From the NCBI GenBank assembly GCA_026786325.1, contig JAJAYH010000179.1, positions 1 through 5,635 on the forward strand: a stretch of DNA of 5,635 nt. Reading direction: 5' to 3'. The stretch comes from Alkalinema sp. CAN_BIN05. GTDB lineage: Bacteria > Cyanobacteriota > Cyanobacteriia > Leptolyngbyales > Leptolyngbyaceae. The notes under the pieces were generated by a model. It ran no database searches. It was not told the origin of the DNA and saw nothing but the letters and a program-made list of their open reading frames with translations. The position numbers and the translations under genes were made by a program. Below, piece by piece: positions 1 through 5,572 of the stretch. The stretch's first letter is position 1; every line of letters begins with the position of its first letter.

Positions 1-680
1 AAGCCATCTCACGAGTCAACCGCACCGCCAAATATAAAAACGACTGCAAAATCGTGGATTTTTCCTACAATAACGTCAACGTCCAAAACCTAAAAGATGC
101 CTTTGAGCATTTCTCGGATGTAGTCGTGAGTGACTTTGACCCCTTTAGCGATCAGCGAGTGTTAGAAATCCTATTCACTGAACTGAAAAAATCAAATGTC
201 TACAGCCAATTCTTTGATGTCTTTCTCCCAATCTTTAACGATGATGCTAAGCGCACGAATCCCGAAAGATGCCTCGATTTAGAAAGCAGCATTGAAAAGT
301 ATATTAGTGCCAACCCAAAAAATACCGCTGATACAAAAGCAAAAGCCGCTCAGTATTTTACGATTCTCAACCGGATTGAATACGTTATCACCCTAGATGG
401 AAAATACAACGAGTCTACTTTCCTTGAATTTCTGCATTTGTTCAACACCATTTATAACCGATTGCATCGTAACGACGATGTGAAGGATGCGATCGAAGTT
501 TATTTCGATAATCAAATCGGTATCATCGAAGTTGAAACAAAAGAACCCGAACCCAAGAAAAAGCTAGAAACCAAGGTCGCAGAGGCAGGTGTCACCTACA
601 AAGTTCACCAATTTGATGTTCTCGCTATCCTTGAAGCTCGGAATGATCAAGAAGGTCTGAAAGGGGGAAAGAATCCGTGA
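1..680 (+). CDS. hsdR: Type I restriction enzyme R subunit (HsdR), 5'-partial and cut short by a frameshift
   Basis: C-terminal part of the ATP-dependent translocase/endonuclease subunit of a type I restriction-modification complex (HsdR with HsdM and HsdS), which cuts unmodified foreign DNA. The frame is open from base 3 and begins AISRVNR; the split first codon ends in AA, so the family helicase motif VI (QAISRVNR) fits. The text then continues KIVDF, as in EcoR124I-like HsdR proteins. A GTG at 54 is only an internal Val codon, since similarity extends upstream of it. The remaining 225 residues are mostly charged and helical, as expected for the HsdR C-terminal region; a Lys/Glu/Pro-rich linker lies at about 540-575. 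At a run of five G (663-667) the frame shifts and translation ends at TGA 678-680 after the aberrant tail GGKNP. The rest of the natural C-terminus continues in the next frame to 927. The nuclease and motor core, and any hsdM/hsdS, would lie outside the window. Family assignment is firm; whether the protein works is uncertain. Confidence 0.85.
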   Translation, partial: AISRVNRTAKYKNDCKIVDFSYNNVNVQNLKDAFEHFSDVVVSDFDPFSDQRVLEILFTELKKSNVYSQFFDVFLPIFNDDAKRTNPERCLDLESSIEKYISANPKNTADTKAKAAQYFTILNRIEYVITLDGKYNESTFLEFLHLFNTIYNRLHRNDDVKDAIEVYFDNQIGIIEVETKEPEPKKKLETKVAEAGVTYKVHQFDVLAILEARNDQEGLKGGKNP

Positions 681-927
681 GTTTGCTGCAAAAATCAATA
701 AATTCTTCGCTTATATTCAAGATCTAGATGATGGTAAACGCTTGATGGTCAAGATCCGGTCTAATGTTTCCGAAGATGAAATTTATGGTGAATTTGCCAA
801 AATTTATCGCACGTATAAAGCCGTAAATCGGAAGACAGTCGGAGATTACTTTTTCAAAGAAATGGAAGATTTAGTAAATAAACTGTGTGATGACTTTGAA
901 ACACTCGTGCGTAGTTCCGATGTATGA
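661..927 (+). pseudogene. Frameshifted 3' remainder of hsdR (C-terminal 88 codons)
   Basis: Directly after the hsdR frame break, the +1 frame is open for 88 codons from 661 to the stop TGA at 925-927. It begins KGERIREFAAKINKFF, which continues the preceding protein (…NDQEGLKG) without a gap if one G of the 663-667 run is dropped. The segment is charged, helical and Lys/Glu/Asp-rich like the part before it. That is how HsdR C-terminal helical domains read. A free-standing 61-residue protein could start at TTG 742. However, no Shine-Dalgarno motif precedes it, and the coding-like sequence reaches back past it to the frame break, so it is better read as the broken end of hsdR. The cause could be a real mutation, a sequencing error in the homopolymer, or slippage restoring a full-length product. 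Confidence 0.7.
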
Positions 928-990
928 CTCGGCATAAAAAAATGTTACAGGTTAAAATAATAACAACTCTTCCCGCACCGAGACACCCGA

Positions 991-2292
991 ATGACATCGA
1001 CCTTGACATCGACCTTGACCCCGAAAAGCGATCGCCTCAATGCCCCCGTCATTCATCAGCTCTCCAACGGAATGACCATCATTGCCGAACAGCTTCCCGT
1101 AGATGCCATTAACTTCAACCTTTGGCTCAATGTCGGCTCCGTCCTTGAAAGTAACGAAATCAACGGCATGGCCCACTTTCTAGAACACATGATCTTCAAA
1201 GGGACCGATCGGCTCAAAAGTGGCGAATTCGAGCAGCGCATCGAGTCACGGGGTGCCGTCACCAATGCCGCTACTAGTCAGGACTACACCCACTACTACA
1301 TCACCACAGCCCCCCAAGACTTCGCAGACCTCGCACCATTGCAGCTTGATGTATTGCTCAATCCCACTATTCCCGCCGACGGATTCGATCGCGAACGCAA
1401 TGTCGTATTGGAAGAAATCCGCCGATCGGATGACAACCCTCGCCGGAGAAATTACCAGCGCTTAGTAGAACTCGGCTTCGACAAGCTCCCCTACAATCGC
1501 CCGGTTCTCGGACCCACTTCCGTCATCGAGACCTTGCGACCAGAGCAAATGCAAGCGTTTCATCAACAGTGGTATCACCCCAGCGCCGTCACTGCTGTTG
1601 CGGTTGGCAATTTGCCTGTTGACCAGTTAATTTCGATCGTCGAAAAAAGTCTTGATACCGTCGGTTGGTCCGCAAAAACAGAACACAATAGACCCCATGA
1701 CTTTGCCATTGAGCCAGCTTATACCGACATTGTTCGCCAGGACTACGAAGACGCAAGCCTTCAACAAGCTCGGTTGATATTAATGTGGCGCGTACCGGGA
1801 TTGATCAATCTTGAAGAAACCTACGCCTTAGATATTATTTCAAGCCTTCTCAGCCAAGGTCGCACCGCACGGCTAGTTCAAGATCTCCGAGAAAAGCGTG
1901 GCCTTGTTTCCGGGGTCAGCGCCAGTAATATGAGCTATCAATATCAAGGATTATTTACCCTATCTGCGACCTTGCCAACGGAGAACTTAGAGGTCGTCGA
2001 ATCTGCATTATTGGGACACATTAAACAACTTCAGCAAGAACTAGCAAACCCCAAGGATCTCGAAAAAATCTGCACCCAGGTGGCAAACCAGTTCATTTTC
2101 AGCAACGAAACCCCCAGCGATCGGGCTAATCTTTATGGCTACTATCACTCTATTTTGGGTGATCTAGAACCTGCCTTTAGTTACACCGATCGTATTCGTA
2201 GCATCACTCCCGAAGCCATTCAAACCGCTGCTCGTAAATACTTACCAACAGATGCGTTAGGCATTCTGACGGTGAGACCGAAGGGAGGGTAG
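991..2292 (+). CDS. M16-family zinc metallopeptidase (pitrilysin/processing-peptidase-like)
   Basis: Single-unit M16B peptidase of 433 residues, the usual length for this subfamily (relatives: mitochondrial processing peptidase, bacterial YmxG/PqqL-type proteases). The inverted zinc motif HFLEH is at residues 62-66 (ligands His62 and His66, catalytic Glu65). The third ligand is Glu142, in VVLEEI, at the family spacing. The second half holds the inactive-fold M16 C domain with LREKRGL at 299-305. Arg300 of the substrate-binding Arg/Tyr pair is present, but the position 307 expected to be Tyr is Ser. No signal peptide is seen, so a cytosolic enzyme acting on peptides or unfolded proteins is likely; the substrate is unknown. 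ATG 991 is the first start after in-frame stops at 958 and 961; no clear Shine-Dalgarno motif precedes it. Residues 2-10 come from a 12-bp tandem repeat. Bacterial M16 genes often sit in pairs, but no partner is adjacent here: hsdR lies upstream and the downstream gene is convergent. Confidence 0.93.
   Translation: MTSTLTSTLTPKSDRLNAPVIHQLSNGMTIIAEQLPVDAINFNLWLNVGSVLESNEINGMAHFLEHMIFKGTDRLKSGEFEQRIESRGAVTNAATSQDYTHYYITTAPQDFADLAPLQLDVLLNPTIPADGFDRERNVVLEEIRRSDDNPRRRNYQRLVELGFDKLPYNRPVLGPTSVIETLRPEQMQAFHQQWYHPSAVTAVAVGNLPVDQLISIVEKSLDTVGWSAKTEHNRPHDFAIEPAYTDIVRQDYEDASLQQARLILMWRVPGLINLEETYALDIISSLLSQGRTARLVQDLREKRGLVSGVSASNMSYQYQGLFTLSATLPTENLEVVESALLGHIKQLQQELANPKDLEKICTQVANQFIFSNETPSDRANLYGYYHSILGDLEPAFSYTDRIRSITPEAIQTAARKYLPTDALGILTVRPKGG
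993..1019 (+). repeat. 12-bp perfect tandem repeat at the start of the M16 gene
   Basis: The unit GACATCGACCTT occurs at 993-1004 and 1005-1016, followed by a 3-base start of a third copy (GAC, 1017-1019). It lies in frame and encodes the repeated residues TSTL-TSTL-T right after the start codon. Being a multiple of 3, copy-number change would keep the reading frame and only lengthen or shorten the N-terminus before the conserved domain, which begins near residue 20. Confidence 0.9.
1028..1035. repeat. HIP1 palindrome (first of five in the window)
   Basis: GCGATCGC, the highly iterated palindrome of cyanobacterial genomes. Further perfect copies are at 2707-2714, 2791-2798, 3734-3741 and 4271-4278, most inside coding sequence. 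They support a cyanobacterial chromosome as the source. None lies in the hsdR stretch 1-927, which has only the near-match GCGATCGA at about 489. Confidence 0.9.
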
Positions 2293-2315
2293 TAAACGGA
2301 GAATGGTGGATGGGT

Positions 2316-2873
2316 TTAGTTGTGGATTACGATCGGGGTGCCGACTTTTGCCCAGCTAAACAACCATTCGGCGGCACTTTCTGACATGTTGACGCAGCCG
2401 TGACTGACGGGAGTGCCGAAGCTGTTGTGCCAGTATGTGCCATGAACTGCGTAGCCGCCGTCGTAAAACATGGCATGGGGCACATTGGGAACTGAATAGC
2501 CTTCGCCGCTCATGGAGGTAGTGCGATACATGGTTTGAATCGCAAAGACTCCGGTGCGGGTTGGGGTTGAACGTTTGCCGCTGGAAATTATCCGGGCATC
2601 CACCCAAGTTTTTCCTTGCCAAGCAATCAGTCTTTGAGTTGATAGGTTAATTTCAATCCAACGTTTTTTCGATCTTTTCAAGCTAGCCATTTCGCTCTTT
2701 GGACCCGCGATCGCCGACAAGATTGGCATTTGAATGGAGATTGCAGATCCTTGCTGTTGAAGGGTTGGCACGATCGGCGTAATGGCAATAGCGATCGCTA
2801 ATGTTCCGATTAATCCCTTCACCCGGCGTTGAGCGATGGAGAAGAGTTGGGTTGGTTGGTGAAGTCGCATCAT
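2316..2873 (-). CDS. L,D-transpeptidase (YkuD domain), membrane-anchored
   Basis: Cell-wall enzyme of the YkuD/ErfK family. Members form 3-3 peptidoglycan cross-links or attach proteins through an active-site cysteine, on the outer side of the cytoplasmic membrane. The protein has 185 residues from ATG 2873. Residues 16-19 (RRVK) precede a hydrophobic stretch at 20-38, a signal peptide or signal anchor; a linker runs to about 70. The YkuD domain spans about 72-184, starting WIEINLSTQRL. The catalytic signature is complete: His144-Gly145-Thr146, then SHGCVNM at 157-163 with Cys160 as nucleophile. There is no extra LysM or peptidoglycan-binding domain, so it is a minimal form. A GTG at 2888 would add five residues, but GAGGA ends 6 bases before ATG 2873, which favours the ATG. 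The gene converges on the M16 gene with 23 bases between stops. A terminator at 3029-3065 separates it from hli upstream, so it probably has its own promoter. Confidence 0.93.
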   Translation of the reverse strand: MMRLHQPTQLFSIAQRRVKGLIGTLAIAIAITPIVPTLQQQGSAISIQMPILSAIAGPKSEMASLKRSKKRWIEINLSTQRLIAWQGKTWVDARIISSGKRSTPTRTGVFAIQTMYRTTSMSGEGYSVPNVPHAMFYDGGYAVHGTYWHNSFGTPVSHGCVNMSESAAEWLFSWAKVGTPIVIHN

Positions 2874-2879
2874 AAAAAG

Positions 2880-2884
2880 TCCTC
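2880..2884 (-). promoter_or_regulatory. Shine-Dalgarno site of the L,D-transpeptidase gene
   Basis: On the minus strand GAGGA is followed by CTTTTT and then ATG ATG (2873 and 2870). The 6-base gap is suitable for ATG 2873. The alternative GTG at 2888 lies upstream of this motif, so the motif decides the start. Confidence 0.65.
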
Positions 2885-2957
2885 GCACAGCTTATGGGAT
2901 AGACCCAAATTAAAGAATAAGTGGAGATACGATCGGCTCTAAATTGTTTGAAGTCAA

Positions 2958-2991
2958 TACCTGATAGCTTTAGCTACCACGCACTCAGGTA
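2958..2991. repeat. Nested inverted repeat upstream of the L,D-transpeptidase gene
   Basis: Outer arms TACCTGA (2958-2964) and TCAGGTA (2985-2991) are perfectly complementary. Directly inside the left arm is a second hairpin, TAGC-TTTA-GCTA (2965-2976), followed by an unpaired 8-base segment (2977-2984). No T-run follows on either strand, so it does not look like a terminator. It lies 85-118 bases upstream of the transpeptidase ATG. A TTGACT (2952-2957, minus strand) next to the right-hand end of the structure on that strand could be a -35 element, but I see no good -10 at the proper distance. An operator or a structured leader is possible; function unknown. Confidence 0.4.
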
Positions 2992-3028
2992 ATATTCCAG
3001 AGAATCAATCAATTAAAGTCAGAACCAG

Positions 3029-3065
3029 AAAACACAAAGAAAGCCGAGAGGACTACTTCCTCTCG
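3029..3065 (-). terminator. Rho-independent terminator of hli
   Basis: On the minus strand a perfect 8-bp stem CGAGAGGA / TCCTCTCG (3058-3065 and 3045-3052) closes a 5-base loop. It is followed by GC and the T-rich tail TTTCTTTGTGTTTT (3029-3042). It begins 82 bases after the hli stop. On the plus strand the stem is followed by ACTTCC with no T-run, so it acts in the minus direction. It should insulate hli from the L,D-transpeptidase gene downstream. Confidence 0.8.
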
Positions 3066-3091
3066 ACTTCCTCGATTATATATTCGCCAAA

Positions 3092-3112
3092 AGATTCAGA
3101 AACATTGAATCT
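3092..3112 (-). other. Hairpin in the hli 3' untranslated region
   Basis: Perfect 7-bp arms AGATTCA (3092-3098) and TGAATCT (3106-3112) with a 7-base loop. They lie between the hli stop (3148) and its terminator (3065). The stem is AT-rich and followed on the minus strand only by TTT then GGCG, so it is a poor terminator. It may stabilise the transcript end or be incidental. Confidence 0.4.
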
Positions 3113-3147
3113 ATCTATAAATCCGATTGGATAACGGTTGCAAAACC

Positions 3148-3363
3148 TTAGAGGCTAGTCAAAAAGCCAATTACACCGTGGCCAGTGACCGCTTCAAGGA
3201 TTAGCGCGCTGACAAAACCAATCATAGCAAGGCGACCGTTCAACATCTCAGAGCTTGCGTTGAAGCCAAACTGAGACTCGGTACCTTGGACGTAAGTAAT
3301 TGCAGGCTCGACAGCAAAAGTGTTAGTTAATCCTTGGTCGTCTTTGATAGTTCCAGTTCTCAT
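3148..3363 (-). CDS. hli: High-light-inducible protein (Hli/SCP, one-helix chlorophyll-binding protein)
   Basis: Small thylakoid protein of 71 residues, the normal size for cyanobacterial HliA/B/C-type proteins (also called small CAB-like proteins). These bind chlorophyll and carotenoid, help quench excess excitation, and protect photosystem II during assembly and light stress. The family signature is complete: FGFNASSEMLNGRLAMIGF at 32-50, with the chlorophyll-binding ExxNxR formed by Glu39, Asn42 and Arg44. The single membrane helix runs from about 42 to 60, with a short C-terminal tail (GHGVIGFLTSL). The N-terminal 30 residues are soluble and variable, as usual. ATG 3363 is preceded by AGGAG (3371-3375) at 7 bases. 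A strong promoter lies at 3414-3442, with HLR1-like sites overlapping and upstream of it. Transcription ends at the 3029-3065 terminator, so the gene is monocistronic. I cannot say which Hli paralogue this is. Confidence 0.95.
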   Translation of the reverse strand: MRTGTIKDDQGLTNTFAVEPAITYVQGTESQFGFNASSEMLNGRLAMIGFVSALILEAVTGHGVIGFLTSL

Positions 3364-3413
3364 GGTGTAACTCCTGAAGTGTTGTGTTGAGCGCTCGTTG
3401 CTCTATGTATGTA

Positions 3414-3442
3414 AATATATATTAAATATTGCGATTTGTAAA
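3414..3442 (-). promoter_or_regulatory. Sigma-70-type promoter of hli
   Basis: On the minus strand TTTACA (3442-3437) and TATATT (3419-3414) are separated by exactly 17 bases; each matches the consensus hexamer at 5 of 6 positions. The predicted transcription start is near 3407, giving a leader of about 44 bases with AGGAG before the ATG. The leader contains the self-complementary GAGCGCTC (3389-3396). Confidence 0.75.
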
Positions 3443-3463
3443 GCACTTCTTAAGAAATGTAAC
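3435..3463 (-). promoter_or_regulatory. HLR1-like elements (candidate RpaB binding sites) for hli
   Basis: The established HLR1 repeat unit is (G/T)TTACA(T/A)(T/A), bound by the response regulator RpaB upstream of high-light genes. On the minus strand GTTACATT (3463-3456) and TTTACAAA (3442-3435) both match the unit at all eight positions. They are in the same orientation, but starts are 21 bases apart instead of the usual 10, that is two steps of about ten. The proximal unit overlaps the -35 box, which would fit repression in low light; the distal unit lies near -50 to -57. The binding itself is inference. Confidence 0.6.
3447..3456. promoter_or_regulatory. 10-bp palindrome TTCTTAAGAA in the divergent control region
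   Basis: A perfect 10-bp palindrome between the two HLR1-like units, just upstream of the hli -35 box. It could be an operator for a dimeric regulator or a degenerate middle HLR1 unit (it contains the TTA core). It is AT-rich, so chance occurrence is not excluded. Confidence 0.35.
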
Positions 3464-3532
3464 AAAGCTCTGGGTTGTTATGTTGGATAAAATATCTCGT
3501 AAAGTGAAGGCATCTTCTGTGGAGCGCGGGTC

Positions 3533-5398
3533 ATGGTGAAGCTGAAACGATGGCAATGGATTGTCTTGATTGCTCCGATCGCGTTGGTGATCACGTTTTT
3601 GCTTGTCAGTGCAGCCATTCAGATTCATGACTGGGGATTGAGCTGGATTTGGGCCATCGTAGGATTAGTCTTTGTGGGGTGGAGGTGGCTGTTGGTGCGG
3701 TGGACTCGGCCCGTTGTGACGCAATTAGAACATGCGATCGCAGAATTATCCGAGACATTACCAGGGATTAACGGTGCAACAGGTGCGGGTTCTAAGGCAC
3801 AACGATCGGATGCTGAGTTGACCAAAGTCTTGACCTTGGCTCAAGATGATTTACCTATATGGGAAGATTGGTCGCAGTTTTGGAGTCGGTGTTTGGGGTT
3901 AATTGGGACGATCGCGTCTATTTATGCGCCCGATGCAAAACAGCCTTTGCTCAATATATATGTGCCGCAAGCGTACGAGTTGCTGCGAGGAACCATTGAC
4001 GACTTGGACCAATGGATGACCAAGCTTTCGCCCGTTTTGGGCCGATTGACAGTAGCCCAAGCTTATGAAGGCTATGAGGTGTATCAAAAATTTGCGCCAT
4101 CGGCCCGGAATGTTTGGAAGCTTTGGCAATGGGCCAGGTGGGTGATTAATCCGGCGGTGGCGATTACTCGCACTGCGACGAGTGGTCTCAATAGCCGCGC
4201 CAATCAAGAACTCATTGGTAATTTAAGCCAGCTTTTACGCGAAGCCGTCCTACGAAATCTCGCCCAACAAGCGATCGCCCTTTACAGCGGCACGACAGGG
4301 GCTATGACGATCGTTGAGGCTAGGTCTGAGGCGCAGTCCACCATAAACTCAGTAAACTCGCGCCCCGAAACCCAGACCCTGCGAGAAGTGATGGTCTTGG
4401 CTCAACCCGCCAGTGTTGTCGAGCAAGCGCCGATTAATCTTTTAGTCATTGGCCGGACAGGTGCGGGCAAAAGTAGCGTGATTAATACGCTTTTCACCGA
4501 GCCAAAGGCAGTTGTCGATGCGCTACCTAGCACGGACAAGATTCGGAGTTATGCGTGGGAAATAGGAGGCGATCGGCTTCAGCTTTGGGATACGCCCGGT
4601 TATGAGCAAGTTGACCGTGACGACCTTCGAGATCAAGTTTTGCACCATGCAGAAACCTGTGATGCGTTGCTATTGGTGACACCAGCGCTTGATCCGGCAT
4701 TGCAAATGGATTTAGATTTCCTAAAATCACTCGAAGCACTTCCCACTATTGTTGTCGTCAACCAAGTCGATCGATTGCGTCCGATTCGGGAATGGAAACC
4801 GCCCTACGACTGGCGATCGGGAACTCGACCCAAGGAAATCTCAATTCGAGAAGCGATCAACTATCGGGCAACTCTGCTTAATGCGAAGATTCTGCCACTG
4901 GTGACTTGGGATGCCGATCGAGCAGCTTGGGGACAGGACGATCTTTCAGTGGCACTAATGGATTGCCTAGATCCAGCAAAGCGCGATCGGTTGGCCCGGT
5001 TTCTCTTAAGTCGGGAGGCAAAAACCGTCGCCGCCGCCCAAATCATCGATCGATACTGTTTCCAAATGACCACGACCCAAGGTCTCACCGCATTATTGAA
5101 AACGCCTATTCTGAACTTCCTGTCTACCGCCACCACTGGATCGCCCGCACTAGGAGCCTTACTAGCCACCCAAGTCCCGTTGGAACATCTACCGTTGGTG
5201 CTGGGGAAGGTCCAAATGGCTTACGATCTGTTTACACTGTTGAGTAATGGACGGCGAGATCTGATGTCGTTTGATTTACGACCACTGGTGCAACCATTAC
5301 TAGATGTCACAGGACCGCCCGATCGGAATGCTTGGGCTTTTGGGCAAGTAATGGTGGACTATTGGATTTCGGGAAAATTACCAGAAAATAAATCCTGA
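3533..5398 (+). CDS. Membrane-associated GTPase of the Era/septin-like class
   Basis: A 621-residue GTP-binding protein of a type common in cyanobacteria; the cellular role is not known to me. Two hydrophobic helices at about 10-29 and 36-55 anchor the N-terminus in a membrane. A long, mostly helical region follows to about 300. The G domain starts at about 300 (INLLVIG): G1/P-loop GRTGAGKSS at 307-315 with Lys313 and Ser314; G2 candidate Thr334; G3 DTPG at 353-356; and G4 NQVD at 410-413, with Gln in place of the usual Lys. G5 is not obvious. A hydrophobic region at about 518-565 may be another membrane contact. GxxGxGKS and WDTPG place it in the TrmE-Era-EngA-septin superfamily; membrane attachment on a large helical region recalls membrane-remodelling GTPases, but this is inference. 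ATG 3533 has GGAG (3521-3524) 8 bases upstream. TAAAAT at 3488-3493 could be a -10 box, but no -35 is clear. The gene is divergent from hli across 169 bases. Confidence 0.88.
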   Translation: MVKLKRWQWIVLIAPIALVITFLLVSAAIQIHDWGLSWIWAIVGLVFVGWRWLLVRWTRPVVTQLEHAIAELSETLPGINGATGAGSKAQRSDAELTKVLTLAQDDLPIWEDWSQFWSRCLGLIGTIASIYAPDAKQPLLNIYVPQAYELLRGTIDDLDQWMTKLSPVLGRLTVAQAYEGYEVYQKFAPSARNVWKLWQWARWVINPAVAITRTATSGLNSRANQELIGNLSQLLREAVLRNLAQQAIALYSGTTGAMTIVEARSEAQSTINSVNSRPETQTLREVMVLAQPASVVEQAPINLLVIGRTGAGKSSVINTLFTEPKAVVDALPSTDKIRSYAWEIGGDRLQLWDTPGYEQVDRDDLRDQVLHHAETCDALLLVTPALDPALQMDLDFLKSLEALPTIVVVNQVDRLRPIREWKPPYDWRSGTRPKEISIREAINYRATLLNAKILPLVTWDADRAAWGQDDLSVALMDCLDPAKRDRLARFLLSREAKTVAAAQIIDRYCFQMTTTQGLTALLKTPILNFLSTATTGSPALGALLATQVPLEHLPLVLGKVQMAYDLFTLLSNGRRDLMSFDLRPLVQPLLDVTGPPDRNAWAFGQVMVDYWISGKLPENKS

Positions 5399-5429
5399 TT
5401 CGGCGAGTCGCGTTTTAATCTAGATGGAT

Positions 5430-5457
5430 AACTTAATGTAGAGGTGCAACTTAATGT
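5430..5457 (+). repeat. 10-bp direct repeat, 18-bp period
   Basis: AACTTAATGT occurs at 5430-5439 and again at 5448-5457 in the non-coding stretch after the GTPase gene. The similarity continues loosely after each copy. Spaced identical decamers in front of a gene start suggest regulator half-sites for the ORF at 5573, but they lie 116-143 bases upstream of its ATG and no regulator is known to me. Nothing else is recognisable in 5399-5572, and there is no convincing GTPase terminator there. Confidence 0.5.
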
Positions 5458-5572
5458 GAAGCTTCAATCGCGATCGGGGAATAATAATTACAACCTGAAT
5501 GCTGTTAATCCAACACAATTCATTTCAGCTCAACCGCCTGAGTCAGTTGCAAAACCATAAATCATAAAATCT

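Noticed and set aside
742..927. Independent small gene starting at TTG 742
   Set aside because: No Shine-Dalgarno motif. The coding-like frame extends upstream to 661 and joins hsdR once one G is dropped, so it is the broken gene end.
944..958. GTTACAG followed by GTTAAAAT before the M16 gene as an HLR1 pair or promoter
   Set aside because: The first unit fails the final two W positions, the second lacks the C of the core, and the spacing is 7 instead of 10. TAAAAT 953-958 has no -35 at 16-18 bases.
924..1465. Overlapping open frames on both strands around the M16 5' half (924-1112 +, 952-1176 -, 1056-1265 -, 1220-1465 +)
   Set aside because: They are shadows of the M16 coding sequence; their translations are Arg/Ser/His-rich without domain signatures.
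2356..2622. Second minus-strand frame within the L,D-transpeptidase gene
   Set aside because: Out-of-frame Arg/His/Cys-rich translation inside a gene with a complete catalytic motif.
2874..2888. GTG 2888 as the start of the L,D-transpeptidase
   Set aside because: The GAGGA motif at 2880-2884 would then be inside the coding region; it is well placed for ATG 2873.
3422..3628. Minus-strand frame across the divergent control region and GTPase start
   Set aside because: It covers the hli promoter and the antisense of the GTPase start, and its protein has no recognisable domain.
4906..5247. Plus- and minus-strand frames inside the GTPase C-terminal half
   Set aside because: Ser/Arg-rich shadow translations of a continuous 621-codon gene.
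5396..5420. GCGA-G-TCGC followed by GTTTTAATC as the GTPase terminator
   Set aside because: A 1-base loop cannot form and the alternative stem is only about 4 bp, so it is too weak to call.
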